Assembly: GCF_040409805.1 (NCBI RefSeq) | Contig: NZ_CP099572.1 | Span: 992,001 to 1,056,000, forward strand | Length of the DNA: 64,000 nt | From: Polynucleobacter sp. MWH-UH23A | GTDB lineage: Bacteria > Pseudomonadota > Gammaproteobacteria > Burkholderiales > Burkholderiaceae | Direction: 5' to 3' | Shown: positions 9,071 to 21,341 of the stretch, piece after piece | Layout of the letters: each line of letters begins with the position of its first letter | Numbering within the stretch: the first letter of the stretch is position 1 | Made by a program: the position numbers and the translations under genes | Notes under the pieces: model-generated | The model's input: the letters and a program-made list of their open reading frames with translations, nothing else | The model's database searches: none | What the model was told of the DNA's origin: nothing

Positions 9071-9970
9071 TTAGGACTTCTGCCCCACTTCAAAATTCGC
9101 CATTATCTCAAGGGCCTTGACCATTGCCGAGTGATCCCACGACTTACCGCCATGTGCCGCACAAGAATTGAATAACTCTTGTGCGGTAGCGGTGTTGGGA
9201 AGAGAGACGCCTAACGATCTTGCACTATTAAGGGCTAGATTCAGGTCCTTCTGATGAAGCTCAATACGAAAACCAGGGTCAAATGTGCGCTTGACCATTC
9301 GCTCACCATGCACTTCTAGAATCTTTGAACCAGCAAAGCCACCCATGAGTGCCTGGCGAACTTTAGCAGGATCCGCCCCGGCTTTTGAGGCAAATAACAA
9401 GGCCTCTGCAACGGCTTCAATATTTAATGCAACAATGATTTGATTTGCAACTTTAGCAGTTTGTCCATCGCCATTGCCGCCCACGAGATTGATATTCTTA
9501 CCCATCAAATCTAAAACGGGCTTGACCTTATTGAATACGCCCTCTTCGCCGCCAACCATGATTGAAAGGGTTGCATTCTTAGCGCCTACTTCGCCACCAG
9601 AAACTGGGGCGTCGAGGTAATCACAGCCAAGCGCATTCATTTTTTTAGCAAACTCTTTTGTGGCGATAGGCGATATGGAGCTCATGTCCACCACAATTTT
9701 TCCTTTACTTACTCCTGCGGCAACACCATTTTCCCCAAACAGGACCTTTTCAACATCAGGAGTATCAGGAACCATTGTAAAAATAATATCTGCATTCTGC
9801 GCCACCTCTTTAGGGGTAGAACATTGTTTGGCTTTTGAGTTAGCGAGTAATTCAGGTACCTTGCTACGCGTATTGATAAAAACAGAGTGTCCAGCATTGA
9901 CTAGGTGACTAGCCATGGGAGCACCCATAATGCCGAGTCCAATAAATCCTAGTTTTAGTTGATTGTTCAT
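9071..9970 (-). CDS. glxR: 2-hydroxy-3-oxopropionate (tartronate semialdehyde) reductase
   Basis: 299 residues of the beta-hydroxyacid dehydrogenase family. GLGIMGAPMA (11-20) is the NAD(P)-binding loop, DAPVSGG (120-126) the substrate-binding signature, and K173 within GQTAKVANQ the catalytic lysine. It reduces tartronate semialdehyde to D-glycerate in glyoxylate assimilation. The frame is open further upstream, but ATG at 9970 is preceded by GGAGAC and begins right at the Rossmann fold. It lies 35 bases after hyi, giving a two-gene glyoxylate pathway unit. A 3-hydroxyisobutyrate dehydrogenase is the alternative; the neighbour favours GlxR/GarR. Confidence 0.88.
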   Translation of the reverse strand: MNNQLKLGFIGLGIMGAPMASHLVNAGHSVFINTRSKVPELLANSKAKQCSTPKEVAQNADIIFTMVPDTPDVEKVLFGENGVAAGVSKGKIVVDMSSISPIATKEFAKKMNALGCDYLDAPVSGGEVGAKNATLSIMVGGEEGVFNKVKPVLDLMGKNINLVGGNGDGQTAKVANQIIVALNIEAVAEALLFASKAGADPAKVRQALMGGFAGSKILEVHGERMVKRTFDPGFRIELHQKDLNLALNSARSLGVSLPNTATAQELFNSCAAHGGKSWDHSAMVKALEIMANFEVGQKS

Positions 9971-10005
9971 AATGTCTCCGACTTTGATTGTTATGTCTAA
10001 ATATT

Positions 10006-10785
10006 TTAGGCAGTATGTTCGCTTAACCAGGTAAGACCTGCCTGAGTGGTAGTTGCCGGCTTGTATTCGCAGCCAATCCACCCCTTGTAGCCAATACGGT
10101 CAAGAAATGCGAATAGGTAACGATAATTAATCTCGCCAGTTCCAGGTTCATTACGTCCAGGATTATCGGCAAGTTGAATATGGGCAATTCGTGGAAGATA
10201 TTTTTGAATGGTATTTGCTAGCTCGCCTTCCATGCGTTGGGCGTGATAGATGTCATATTGAAGAAAGAGATTATCAGCACCCACTTCATCCATAATTTCA
10301 ATAGCTTGGGTAGTTCTAGATAGATAAAACCCAGGGATATCAAATGTATTGATTGGTTCAATCAATAAACGCAGACTCGCCTTCTTTAATTCAGAGGCGG
10401 CATAGCGTAGGTTTTCAATAAATGTTGTACGTAATACATTTGGATCAACATCGGCAGGAGCTTTTCCAGCTAAGCAATTGAGTTGTCCCACGTTAAGGCA
10501 CTTGGCATATTCAACGGATTTAGCGACACCTTCACGAAATTCTTCTTTACGGTCAGGCAAGCATGCAATACCCCGCTCACCGGCTTCCCAGTCTCCAGCA
10601 GGCAAATTATGAAGAACTAATTGCAACTGATTCTTGTCTAATTTTGCTTTTATTTCCTGAGCAGGAAATGCATAAGGGAAAAGGAATTCAACGGCTTTGA
10701 ATCCTGCTCTACCCGCCAAGTCGAAGCGCTCTAAAAATGGAGCTTCGTTAAAAAGCATAGTTAAGTTAGCGGCAAACTGTGGCAT
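10006..10785 (-). CDS. hyi: Hydroxypyruvate isomerase
   Basis: 259 residues, the usual length of Hyi, folding as an AP-endonuclease-2-type TIM barrel. The paired active-site glutamates are visible as E143 (LIEPINTFD) and E240 (IGCEYKP), with D178 and H181 in QYDIYHAQ. It interconverts hydroxypyruvate and tartronate semialdehyde. The frame extends to a TTG at 10806, but ATG at 10785 gives the conserved start MPQFAANLTMLF. It directly precedes glxR. Glyoxylate carboligase (gcl), the usual first gene of this pathway, is not next to it. Confidence 0.9.
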   Translation of the reverse strand: MPQFAANLTMLFNEAPFLERFDLAGRAGFKAVEFLFPYAFPAQEIKAKLDKNQLQLVLHNLPAGDWEAGERGIACLPDRKEEFREGVAKSVEYAKCLNVGQLNCLAGKAPADVDPNVLRTTFIENLRYAASELKKASLRLLIEPINTFDIPGFYLSRTTQAIEIMDEVGADNLFLQYDIYHAQRMEGELANTIQKYLPRIAHIQLADNPGRNEPGTGEINYRYLFAFLDRIGYKGWIGCEYKPATTTQAGLTWLSEHTA

Positions 10786-10931
10786 CGGAACCTTTTTAAA
10801 ATGCAAATTAAATTAGAATCTTAACAAAGATAGGAATATTGATCCTAGGTGTGAATCTGGTCTTAAATGGCTATTTTTGAAGAAAATTGAGCTAATATTG
10901 GTATCAAGATCGTTTACTTATAGGGAACAGA

Positions 10932-11537
10932 ATGAATATTCAATTTATTAAAGCCTTCTTAGGGCTTATTAGTGCAACTACTCTCTCGGCAGCGGTTGTT
11001 GCGCAAACAAATCCCTCTCCAGCTTCTAATAAGCCTATGGTGATCGATGCTGCAGTTGTTGATAACAGTTATTCGCTCTATGAGGGTGATGTTGTTAAGG
11101 TTGATAAAAAAACCCGCACCATCACTTTTAAAAATAAAGAGGGTGAATCTAAATTTGTAGCAGGACCTGAAATCACCAATTTCAATCAGATTAAAAAAGG
11201 TGATCATCTAAATGTAACTTACCAACTTGCCGTGGCAATTGAGTTGATTAAGACTAAGAGCGATGGTGTGCGCAGCAAAGTAGAAACAAATACCGTTACA
11301 TCATCAAAGGCAAATGAAAAACCAGCTGAAACAATTGCAAATAAGACTACTATCATTGCTGATATTGTTGAAGTAAACCGGGAGAAAAAACTGGTTTCAG
11401 TAAAAGGTCCAAGCGGAAAAGTGACAACGATTACCGTCAAAAACCCGGCTCTTTTAGCTGACGTTAATGTGGGCGAACAAGTAAAAGTAATCTATTACGA
11501 TGCTATGGCTGCTTCAATAACAGCCCCCAAGAAGTAA
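10932..11537 (+). CDS. Secreted protein with two related beta-rich repeats
   Basis: 201 residues with a signal peptide ending about residue 25 (VVAQ). Two halves resemble one another: residues about 55-108 (DVVKVDKKTRTITFKNKEGESKF ending in KKGDHLNVTYQLAVAIEL) and about 145-196 (DIVEVNREKKLVSVKGPSGK ending in NVGEQVKVIYYDAMAASI), joined by a lysine/threonine-rich linker. The pattern, a strand pair followed by a GD/GE-x-x-x-V turn, resembles small OB- or DUF5666-like periplasmic domains. I do not recognise a function. It is four bases ahead of the M48 protease gene and probably co-transcribed with it. Confidence 0.75.
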   Translation: MNIQFIKAFLGLISATTLSAAVVAQTNPSPASNKPMVIDAAVVDNSYSLYEGDVVKVDKKTRTITFKNKEGESKFVAGPEITNFNQIKKGDHLNVTYQLAVAIELIKTKSDGVRSKVETNTVTSSKANEKPAETIANKTTIIADIVEVNREKKLVSVKGPSGKVTTITVKNPALLADVNVGEQVKVIYYDAMAASITAPKK

Positions 11538-11541
11538 CTCG

Positions 11542-12372
11542 ATGCAGTTTTTAGTTGTTTGTAGCAAAGTATTTTTTGGTCTAGCTTTATCCGCCCTGCT
11601 TCTGGCCTGCGCCAATACAACAAGGTCAGGAGCAGTTGGCATTAATCGATCCCAATTTTTAGCGGTATCAGCATCTGAAGTCGATCGCTTATCTGCCATT
11701 AGTTATAACGATCAGAATCAAAAGGCTAAAGAGAAAAATATTCTAATTACCTCCGGCCCTGCCTACGATAGGCTAAAGATCATTTCAACTCGATTAATTG
11801 CTCAAACTGGTGTCTTTCGTGACGATACCCAGCAATGGAACTGGCAGCTCGTATTGATCAACGCCCCAATACTAAATGCAACATGCGCCCCTGGTGGAAA
11901 AATAACTTTTTACACAGGGCTAATTGAGCAACTCAAGCTTAGTGATGACGAAATCGCTGCAATCATGGGTCACGAAATTGCCCATGCTCTAAGAGAGCAT
12001 GGACGTGAAAGATTATCGCAAGCTATGGCTCAAAGCGCTGTCGCGAATATTGCAATGGCTGTAGCCGGACCCTACAGCTCGGCTGTAAGTGCTGCAAATC
12101 AAGCGGCTCAGTATGTGCTGGTTCTTCCGAATTCTCGCCAAAATGAATCTGAAGCAGATGCGATTGGATTAGAGCTTGCTGCTAGAGCTGGATACAACCC
12201 GAGGGCAGCCATTAGCGTGTGGCAGAAAATGAATAAGGCTACAGAGGGCAAAGGCACATTAGAGTTCTTATCCACCCACCCATCAGGTGACACCCGAATC
12301 GAGCAACTTACAGAATTAATGCCAGCCGTTGAACCCCTATATCAAGCCTCCAATAAATCAAAAGCTAAATAG
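11542..12372 (+). CDS. M48 family metalloprotease lipoprotein
   Basis: 276 residues. A lipobox LLAC places the lipid-modified cysteine at residue 23, so the protein is probably anchored to the outer membrane. The zinc-protease motif HEIAH is at 144-148, with the third ligand in the downstream NESEADAIGLEL. The layout matches the small LoiP/YcaL/YggG group of M48 peptidases that act in outer-membrane quality control. Its stop overlaps by eight bases the end of the convergent DUF4118 gene. The preceding secreted repeat protein may be a partner, which is inference from spacing only. Confidence 0.88.
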   Translation: MQFLVVCSKVFFGLALSALLLACANTTRSGAVGINRSQFLAVSASEVDRLSAISYNDQNQKAKEKNILITSGPAYDRLKIISTRLIAQTGVFRDDTQQWNWQLVLINAPILNATCAPGGKITFYTGLIEQLKLSDDEIAAIMGHEIAHALREHGRERLSQAMAQSAVANIAMAVAGPYSSAVSAANQAAQYVLVLPNSRQNESEADAIGLELAARAGYNPRAAISVWQKMNKATEGKGTLEFLSTHPSGDTRIEQLTELMPAVEPLYQASNKSKAK

Positions 12373-12844
12373 AGTCTAATTCTTTAGGTTTGTGGGGGGG
12401 ATTTTTCAGTAATTCGCGTATCTTGTTGTCACCTTCAACTAGAAGCTTAAATCGAGATTCGCTAACTAACATTGCCATCTTGGAGTTGTATTGCTCTCTA
12501 CGAAGCCATTCAACCAGAAAGCAAACTAAGAGCGTATATGTTGCATACACAAACAGTACGCGCAAGTCTCTAGAGTCAATAACTGTAAATTCACCAAATG
12601 GTGCCATAAAAAAATAAGAAATTAATGGAACGCTCAGAGAAACTGTTAATAACGCAGGCCCCGTACCAAATAAGAATGCAATCAAAATGGTATTAATTTG
12701 AAAGAAAAATAAGGGTAATGCATCCTCGATCTGCGGCTGAAGGGCCATTCGTACACAGAAGGCAAAAAATACCCCAATAACCGCATTTAAATAACCAGCA
12801 GCTTTATTTGGGCACCATCTGAAGGCGTTAAGATTATGTTTCAT
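12365..12844 (-). CDS. DUF4118 (KdpD-type sensor) membrane protein without kinase
   Basis: About 159 residues starting at ATG 12844, which is preceded by AAAGA; a TTG at 12889 in the same frame is less likely. Four hydrophobic segments (residues about 16-33, 38-55, 58-76 and 87-103) match the DUF4118 transmembrane domain of KdpD-like sensor kinases. After them comes a charged helical tail of about 55 residues, but no histidine-kinase or ATPase domain. It could be a remnant of a kinase or a stand-alone sensor or scaffold. It diverges from the hydrolase gene across about 50 bases. Confidence 0.65.
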   Translation of the reverse strand: MKHNLNAFRWCPNKAAGYLNAVIGVFFAFCVRMALQPQIEDALPLFFFQINTILIAFLFGTGPALLTVSLSVPLISYFFMAPFGEFTVIDSRDLRVLFVYATYTLLVCFLVEWLRREQYNSKMAMLVSESRFKLLVEGDNKIRELLKNPPHKPKELDSI

Positions 12845-12888
12845 TGATTCTTTAGTCGGTGTATTCTCTTGGAACGATATTAGAGACA

Positions 12889-13749
12889 ATGTATAAGATG
12901 CCGGAAATTAATGCAACAGGAGACTCAAGTAATAGTATTACGATCTTGCTACCAGGCTTAAATGGTGGCGGGCTGGAGCTTGGCCAACTTCCGAGCTTTT
13001 TAAACTCTAATGGATTTGAAACGCTAATACCTAAAATTAATGGCTATCTCTATGGTTCAAACCCAGATAGTTATGAAGATTGGATTAGCCAAGTGCATAA
13101 CGCCATCGACGAAATTAAAGGCGCTTATAAAACAATCAATTTAGCAGGCATTAGCATGGGCTCTACTCTTGCCCTTGCCGTAGCCAGCCAAAGAACTGAC
13201 ATATCTTCAATAGCTCTTCTTTCGCCGGTATTGCGTTATGACGGTTGGTCTGTACCTTGGTATAGATTCCTTTTGGATATTGCTTATAACCTTGGTATTC
13301 GAAACTGGGAGTACTCGGAGCGCGAACCATTTGGTATTAAGAATCCAGATCTGCGAAGGAGGGTTAGAGATAGATTCAAGGCGCACGAGCTTTCAGAGGT
13401 TGGAGCCCCATTAATTACTGCGAGGCATTTGCACGAAGCCAAAGGATTAATGTCTTACGTATCCAAGAATTTAGATGCCATAACCTCTAGGTTATTAGTC
13501 ATCCAATCCGTCGAAGATGACACCTGCACTATATGGTCTGCAGAAAAGATTCTTGCCGATACCAAGTCAGACTTACGGAGAGCTATATGGCTCGGAAATA
13601 GTTATCACATCATTACTATTGATAACGAACGCGAAGTTGTGCTGAATGAGGTATTGCGCTTCTTTACAAGAGCGGCGGGCGGGAATTTAGGCATTGATAG
13701 CTACTACTCTGATAAATCGCCAAAAGTTTTAAAGACGAGAGCTAATTAA
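12889..13749 (+). CDS. Alpha/beta hydrolase (serine aminopeptidase/lipase-like)
   Basis: About 286 residues. ILLPGLNGGG is the oxyanion-side loop, GISMGS is the nucleophile elbow, and VEDDTCTIWS and SYHIITID near the C-terminus fit the acid and histidine of the triad. This is the Hydrolase_4/S33 type seen in carboxylesterases. An in-frame ATG at 12859 would overlap the DUF4118 frame; ATG at 12889 or 12898 is more reasonable. The C-terminal 20 residues are polar and probably disordered. Substrate is unknown. A strong terminator follows 20 bases after the stop. Confidence 0.75.
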   Translation: MYKMPEINATGDSSNSITILLPGLNGGGLELGQLPSFLNSNGFETLIPKINGYLYGSNPDSYEDWISQVHNAIDEIKGAYKTINLAGISMGSTLALAVASQRTDISSIALLSPVLRYDGWSVPWYRFLLDIAYNLGIRNWEYSEREPFGIKNPDLRRRVRDRFKAHELSEVGAPLITARHLHEAKGLMSYVSKNLDAITSRLLVIQSVEDDTCTIWSAEKILADTKSDLRRAIWLGNSYHIITIDNEREVVLNEVLRFFTRAAGGNLGIDSYYSDKSPKVLKTRAN

Positions 13750-13769
13750 ATTCTAAGCCATAAGAAGCT

Positions 13770-13797
13770 AAAAAGCCTCCAATGTGGAGGCTTTTTA
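13770..13797. terminator. Bidirectional rho-independent terminator
   Basis: An almost perfect hairpin: AAAAAGCCTCCA, loop ATG, TGGAGGCTTTTT. Flanking A and T runs give it a U tract on both strands. It ends the plus-strand hydrolase gene and the minus-strand gltX-tRNA unit, which converge here. Confidence 0.9.
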
Positions 13798-13807
13798 ATT
13801 GAGAATT

Positions 13808-13884
13808 TGGCGGAACGGACGGGACTCGAACCCGCGACCCTCTGCGTGACAGGCAGATATTCTAACCAACTGAACTACCGCTCC
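13808..13884 (-). tRNA. tRNA-Asp (GTC)
   Basis: 77 bases on the minus strand with encoded CCA. The acceptor stem GGAGCGG pairs with CCGTTCC, the anticodon arm is CTGCC-TGTCACG-CAG with anticodon GTC, and the T arm contains GGTTCGAGTCC. Last gene of a three-tRNA cluster downstream of gltX. Confidence 0.97.
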
Positions 13885-13925
13885 AAATTACTTCGAGGTA
13901 CTGCATCTACAACAGCCAAAATATT

Positions 13926-14001
13926 TGGCGTCCCCAGGGGGATTCGAACCCCCGTACTCACCGTGAAAGGGTGATGTCCTAGGCCTCTAGACGATGGGGA
14001 C
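13926..14001 (-). tRNA. tRNA-Glu (TTC)
   Basis: 76 bases with encoded CCA; acceptor GTCCCCA pairs with TGGGGAC, anticodon loop CTTTCAC gives anticodon TTC, and the T arm has GGTTCGAATCC. It is the substrate tRNA of the glutamyl-tRNA synthetase encoded just upstream. Confidence 0.97.
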
Positions 14002-14036
14002 CTAGACTACTTAGTACGTCTTCTGTTTTGAAATCT

Positions 14037-14112
<76 letters not shown>

Positions 14113-14193
14113 GAAATCTCGCAATAAAACCACAAGAGAATCAAAACAATCCAAGATTTTAGCCTATTTTTGTGCGACTGCGCAAATTGCACG

Positions 14194-15588
14194 CTAGACC
14201 AGCCTAGAAAGCCGATTTATCACCTCATCTTTGCCCAATACAACCAAGACCGAGTCAATGGCTGGGGTCTGGGTCGTAGCGAACAGTCCATAACGAACTG
14301 GCATGGCAAGCGCGGGCATTTTTAACTGATGCTTTGCCAATACTTGTTTGAATGCTGCGCTATAAGACTCTTTGTTTGGCTCAGAAGACTTAATTGCTTC
14401 AATCAAATCTCTTATAGCGGGAACGACTGCTTCAGGTATGTTTTCAGAGATTTGATCTGCAGTAAGTTGTGGTGCCGGTAAATAAAAAAGTTTTGAGCCC
14501 TCTGCAATTTCAATTAAGGTGTTTGCTCTGTCTTTTAATAATCCAACTACTTGAACAAAATCTGGTCCATGTTCAGTATTTATTCCCAATTCATGAGCAA
14601 ATGGCTTAGTTGCCTCCGCTAGTTTTGCTACATCTGTATTTTGAATATATTGGTGATTTAGCCATAGCAATTTTTCAGGATTATGCTGAGCAGGAGAGCG
14701 CCCAAGACTTTCAAGATCAAACCAGCTTACAAATTGCTCCTTTGTAAAGACTTCGGCATCTCCATGTGACCACCCTAACCTAGCAAGGTAATTCAATATA
14801 GCTTCAGGCAAATAACCCGCCCTCTGATAGTCGCGAACGCTCATTGCGCCATTACGCTTGCTCATTTTTTCACCGGCATCGTTCAGCACCGTTGGCAAAT
14901 GAGCATAGATTGGGGGCGTACCGCCCAAGGCTTTCATGATGTTGATTTGTCTAGGGGTATTATTGACGTGATCATCGCCTCTAATCACATGGGTGATCTT
15001 CATATCTAGATCATCCACCACTACGCAGAAGTTATAAGTAGGCGTTCCATCAGGTCTTGCAATAATGAGATCATCCAATTCATTATTCGAGATTTCGATC
15101 TGCCCTTTGACTGCATCATTCCAAATGACTGATCCACCAATTGGGTTTTTAAAGCGGATTACTGGTTGCACACCCTTAGGTATCGGTGGCAAAGTTTTAC
15201 CTGGTTCAGGTCTCCATAAGCCGTTATAGCGTGGTTTTTCTTTTTTTGCCATCTGTTGATCACGAAGAAGATTCAATTCATCTTCACTCATATAGCAGGG
15301 ATAGGCTAAACCAGCGTCTAGCATTTGCTTGATCACTTCCCGATAGCGATCAATACGCTGCATTTGGTATATTGGCCCTTCATCGATATCCATCCCCAAC
15401 CAAGCCATTCCCTCAATAATCACATCAACAGCCTCTTGGGAAGAGCGCTCTAAGTCGGTATCTTCAATTCTCAGAATAAAGTCACCCTTGTTGTGACGAG
15501 CAAATGCCCACGGGTAAAGTGCGCTACGAAGGTTTCCCAAATGTATAAAGCCCGTGGGACTGGGGGCAAAGCGAGTACGAATATGCAT
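14194..15588 (-). CDS. gltX: Glutamyl-tRNA synthetase
   Basis: 464 residues, class I synthetase. The HIGH-type motif reads HLGN at 16-19 after RFAPSPTGF, and the KMSKR motif appears intact in [10 protein letters not shown]. It charges tRNA-Glu. Full length and without insertions. The three tRNA genes lie downstream on the same strand, including its own substrate tRNA-Glu. It diverges from hslO across about 64 bases. Confidence 0.97.
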   Translation of the reverse strand: MHIRTRFAPSPTGFIHLGNLRSALYPWAFARHNKGDFILRIEDTDLERSSQEAVDVIIEGMAWLGMDIDEGPIYQMQRIDRYREVIKQMLDAGLAYPCYMSEDELNLLRDQQMAKKEKPRYNGLWRPEPGKTLPPIPKGVQPVIRFKNPIGGSVIWNDAVKGQIEISNNELDDLIIARPDGTPTYNFCVVVDDLDMKITHVIRGDDHVNNTPRQINIMKALGGTPPIYAHLPTVLNDAGEKMSKRNGAMSVRDYQRAGYLPEAILNYLARLGWSHGDAEVFTKEQFVSWFDLESLGRSPAQHNPEKLLWLNHQYIQNTDVAKLAEATKPFAHELGINTEHGPDFVQVVGLLKDRANTLIEIAEGSKLFYLPAPQLTADQISENIPEAVVPAIRDLIEAIKSSEPNKESYSAAFKQVLAKHQLKMPALAMPVRYGLFATTQTPAIDSVLVVLGKDEVINRLSRLV

Positions 15589-15652
15589 AGAAACTATTAT
15601 CTCAGGTCAGCATATTGAACGGCAATTTCAAAAAAAGTGGATACTTTCACCC

Positions 15653-16618
15653 ATGAATGAGCTACTTGTATTTATTTGTGATGGTGCACCTGTTCGCGGG
15701 GAGATAGTTTCTATTGGTTCTGCCTGGCAGGCTGTTTTAGAGCGTCGAAATGACCCTCCAGCGGTCCGCAAAATACTGGGTGATTTCGTTGGTGCTGCCA
15801 CCCTGCTTAGCGCAAGCCTTAAATTTGATGGCACTTTAATTATCCAAGCTCAAAGTAAAGGTCCTATTCAGCTTTTAGTGGTTGAGTGCAAGTCTGATCT
15901 GAGTATGCGTGCAACGGTAAAACTTTCAGTAGAACCTTCAGAAATTGACGATACAGCAACTCTAGGCGAATTATTGGACGCCAGTGATACTGGGAGATTG
16001 GTCATCACACTTGATTCCGCGGATCGAGAACCAGGACAAGCACCCTATCAAGGAATTGTTGCTCTTCAAGAGTATATAGGCGATGAACTTAGGCCAGTTT
16101 CAAGCGCAGCTGAAGCGATAGCGCTGTATATGCAAAATTCAGAGCAACTAGACACACGCATTTGGCTAAGTTCCGACGATAAAAGTGTTGGCGGCCTACT
16201 CTTGCAGAGGCTTCCAGACTCTGGCGGTCATGCCCATCTTCAACCGCAAGTTGCTGCTGAGGGCTGGTCTCGCATTCAGACCCTTGGTGAGACTATTACT
16301 AATGAAGAATTGCTGACACTACCTCCTCAAACAACCTTAAGAAGGCTATTCCTGGAAGAATCAATGGAATATGGGGTACGCAGCTTTCCGGTGCGCCCTA
16401 TTCGATTTTCTTGCACCTGCTCGCGCAATAAAGTAGCTGATGTACTTAGGATGCTTGGCGAAGAAGAAGTTCAAGGCATCCTAGAAGAGCGTGGATCTGT
16501 TGAAACAATTTGTGATTTTTGCGCTAAGCCATATCGATTTGATGCAGTTGATTGCCTTCAGGTCTTTAAAACTGACTTATTAAGTGATGCCACAAGACCG
16601 CCATCAAAGGGCCATTAG
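15653..16618 (+). CDS. hslO: Hsp33 redox-regulated chaperone
   Basis: 321 residues when started at ATG 15653 (MNELLVFIC); the open frame begins earlier but would overlap gltX. The C-terminal switch holds the zinc-binding cysteines as CTC (in FSCTCSRNKV) and CDFC (in ICDFCAKPYRF), the CxC and CxxC pairs that release zinc on oxidation and activate the chaperone. It also keeps the MLGEEEVQGILEERG segment. It protects cytosolic proteins during oxidative and heat stress. Convergent with ftsB. Confidence 0.93.
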   Translation: MNELLVFICDGAPVRGEIVSIGSAWQAVLERRNDPPAVRKILGDFVGAATLLSASLKFDGTLIIQAQSKGPIQLLVVECKSDLSMRATVKLSVEPSEIDDTATLGELLDASDTGRLVITLDSADREPGQAPYQGIVALQEYIGDELRPVSSAAEAIALYMQNSEQLDTRIWLSSDDKSVGGLLLQRLPDSGGHAHLQPQVAAEGWSRIQTLGETITNEELLTLPPQTTLRRLFLEESMEYGVRSFPVRPIRFSCTCSRNKVADVLRMLGEEEVQGILEERGSVETICDFCAKPYRFDAVDCLQVFKTDLLSDATRPPSKGH

Positions 16619-16625
16619 GCAATAG

Positions 16626-16931
16626 TTACTGCTTTGTAGCAGGCGCAGAGTTTGATTTATCTGCTGGCAAGATTTGCACAAAAAACTCACCCTCTTTAAT
16701 AAGGCCATGCTCAACACGCGCACGCTCTTCAATTGCACGAGTTCCATCTTTTAAATCTTTTACATCCCCAGCAAGTTTGGCATTACGTAGGGCCAAGAGG
16801 CTGTTTTTAGCCTCTTGTAGCTCTACGTGTTTCTCCATTTCATAAACCTTTAGCCATCCACCCTTACCCAGCCACAGTGGGAACTGGATTGCAAGAAGCA
16901 ATGCCAGCATGGAGTAGATAACTATACGCAT
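16626..16931 (-). CDS. ftsB: Cell division protein FtsB
   Basis: 101 residues: a short cytoplasmic start, one membrane helix (about residues 3-20), then a coiled coil with DLKDGTRAIEERARVEHGLIKEGEFF, the family signature. It forms the FtsQLB complex at the septum. The position immediately after enolase, 14 bases away, is characteristic of proteobacteria and supports the call for so short a protein. Confidence 0.9.
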   Translation of the reverse strand: MRIVIYSMLALLLAIQFPLWLGKGGWLKVYEMEKHVELQEAKNSLLALRNAKLAGDVKDLKDGTRAIEERARVEHGLIKEGEFFVQILPADKSNSAPATKQ

Positions 16932-16945
16932 AGATAGCGAGTGTA

Positions 16946-18259
<1,314 letters not shown>

Positions 18260-18280
18260 TTAGGTATCTAAATAAATTAA

Positions 18281-19144
18281 TTATTTGAAGCTATCTTCTA
18301 AAAATGCATTGGTTGATTTCACAACGCTATCGATTGCAAGTAAGGACTCCAATAACTCCTTCATGCGATTAAGCGGTACTGCGTTAGGACCATCCGACAG
18401 AGCGTTAGCGGGATCTGGGTGTGTTTCCATAAACAATCCACTAACGCCAACAGCAACTGCAGCGCGAGCTAGCACTGGAACAAATTCTCGCTGACCGCCG
18501 CTAGAGCTGCCTTGCCCACCAGGCAGTTGGACAGAATGTGTAGCATCAAACACTACAGGCGCCTTTGACTCTCGCAATATCGCAAGACTCCTCATATCCG
18601 ATACAAGATTGTTGTAACCAAATGATGCGCCGCGTTCACAAACCATAAATTGATCAGGAAGGTTTTTTTCGGCCGCAGCAACTCTTGCTTTCTCAACCAC
18701 ATTGAGCATCTCTTGTGGAGAGAGGAATTGACCTTTTTTGAAGTTCACTGGCTTACCACTCTGGGCACAGGCGCGAATAAAGTCTGTTTGTCTGCAGAGG
18801 AATGCAGGCGTTTGCAATACATCTACAACCTGCGCAACTGGAGCAATCTCAGCAATATCATGCACATCAGTTAATACAGGTACACCAATCTGCTTTTTGA
18901 CTTTCGCAAGAATCTCAAGGCCCTTATCCATCCCCAGCCCACGAAATGAATTTCCGGATGAGCGATTCGCTTTGTCAAAAGAAGATTTATAAATGAATGG
19001 GATATTGAGAGATGATGTGATCTCCTTTAGCTGTCCAGCAACATCAATTGCAGACAGTTCTGACTCAATCACACAAGTACCAGCAATTAGGAAAAAACGT
19101 TGATCTAAACCAACGTTATAGCCACAAAGCTTGAAAGTACTCAT
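18281..19144 (-). CDS. kdsA: 3-deoxy-D-manno-octulosonate 8-phosphate synthase
   Basis: 287 residues. It condenses phosphoenolpyruvate with arabinose 5-phosphate to make KDO-8-phosphate for lipopolysaccharide. Recognisable elements are [27 protein letters not shown], the [12 protein letters not shown] segment, and METHPDP. It starts one base after pyrG ends and lies just ahead of eno, which makes its substrate phosphoenolpyruvate. Confidence 0.97.
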   Translation of the reverse strand: MSTFKLCGYNVGLDQRFFLIAGTCVIESELSAIDVAGQLKEITSSLNIPFIYKSSFDKANRSSGNSFRGLGMDKGLEILAKVKKQIGVPVLTDVHDIAEIAPVAQVVDVLQTPAFLCRQTDFIRACAQSGKPVNFKKGQFLSPQEMLNVVEKARVAAAEKNLPDQFMVCERGASFGYNNLVSDMRSLAILRESKAPVVFDATHSVQLPGGQGSSSGGQREFVPVLARAAVAVGVSGLFMETHPDPANALSDGPNAVPLNRMKELLESLLAIDSVVKSTNAFLEDSFK

Positions 19145-19145
19145 C

Positions 19146-20810
<1,665 letters not shown>

Positions 20811-20832
20811 TTAAGCTCTGTTGGAAAAAGTA

Positions 20833-20838
20833 ATTATA
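20833..20838 (-). promoter_or_regulatory. Probable -10 box of the pyrG operon
   Basis: On the minus strand a perfect TATAAT stands 25 bases before the pyrG start, predicting transcription about 18 bases upstream of the ATG. The -35 region is not convincing. It is the best candidate promoter for pyrG-kdsA-eno-ftsB in the 82-base divergent gap. Confidence 0.4.
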
Positions 20839-20889
20839 ACGATAGCCGAAGATAAACAGTTGATTTGAAACGGGGTAATATGGCTCTAA

Positions 20890-21336
20890 ATGATTAAAAA
20901 AACGATATTCGCCCTTCTATTCGCCGTCCTTTTGGGCTTGGTGGGTGTGACATCAGCTCAAACTGTTGACTCAATTACAGGGGTTTGGAAAACCTTTGAC
21001 GATGAGACAAATCAACCAGCTGCCCTAGTCCAAATTATCGAAAAAAATGGTGTTTTTTCTGGGATTATTACCAAAGTGCTCGATAACTCAGGACCCTCGA
21101 CTTGCGATAAGTGCACGGATTTCCGAAAAGGCAAGCCAATTCTAGGGATGGAGATCCTTTCCGGTCTTAAAAAGACAGGTGACAGCTACTCTGGCGGTCA
21201 AATTCTAGATCCAGACGATGGCGAAGTTTATAAGGCTGAGATGAAATTAAAAGAACAAGGTGCTAAATTAGACCTTAGAGCCTATATTGGTATTCCCCTG
21301 CTTGGTAGAACTCAAACCTGGATCCGTGAGAAATAA
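20890..21336 (+). CDS. DUF2147 exported protein
   Basis: 148 residues with a signal peptide (MIKKTIFALLFAVLLGLVGVTSAQ). The mature part follows the DUF2147 pattern: GVWKTFDDETNQPAALVQI, a CDKC pair, KGKPILGMEIL, YSGGQILDPDDGEVY and the final LLGRTQTWIR. The domain forms a calycin-like beta barrel in structural predictions for the family; function unknown. The two cysteines in CDKC could form a disulfide or bind metal in the periplasm. Six bases separate it from the next small membrane gene. Confidence 0.85.
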   Translation: MIKKTIFALLFAVLLGLVGVTSAQTVDSITGVWKTFDDETNQPAALVQIIEKNGVFSGIITKVLDNSGPSTCDKCTDFRKGKPILGMEILSGLKKTGDSYSGGQILDPDDGEVYKAEMKLKEQGAKLDLRAYIGIPLLGRTQTWIREK

Positions 21337-21341
21337 GTCTG

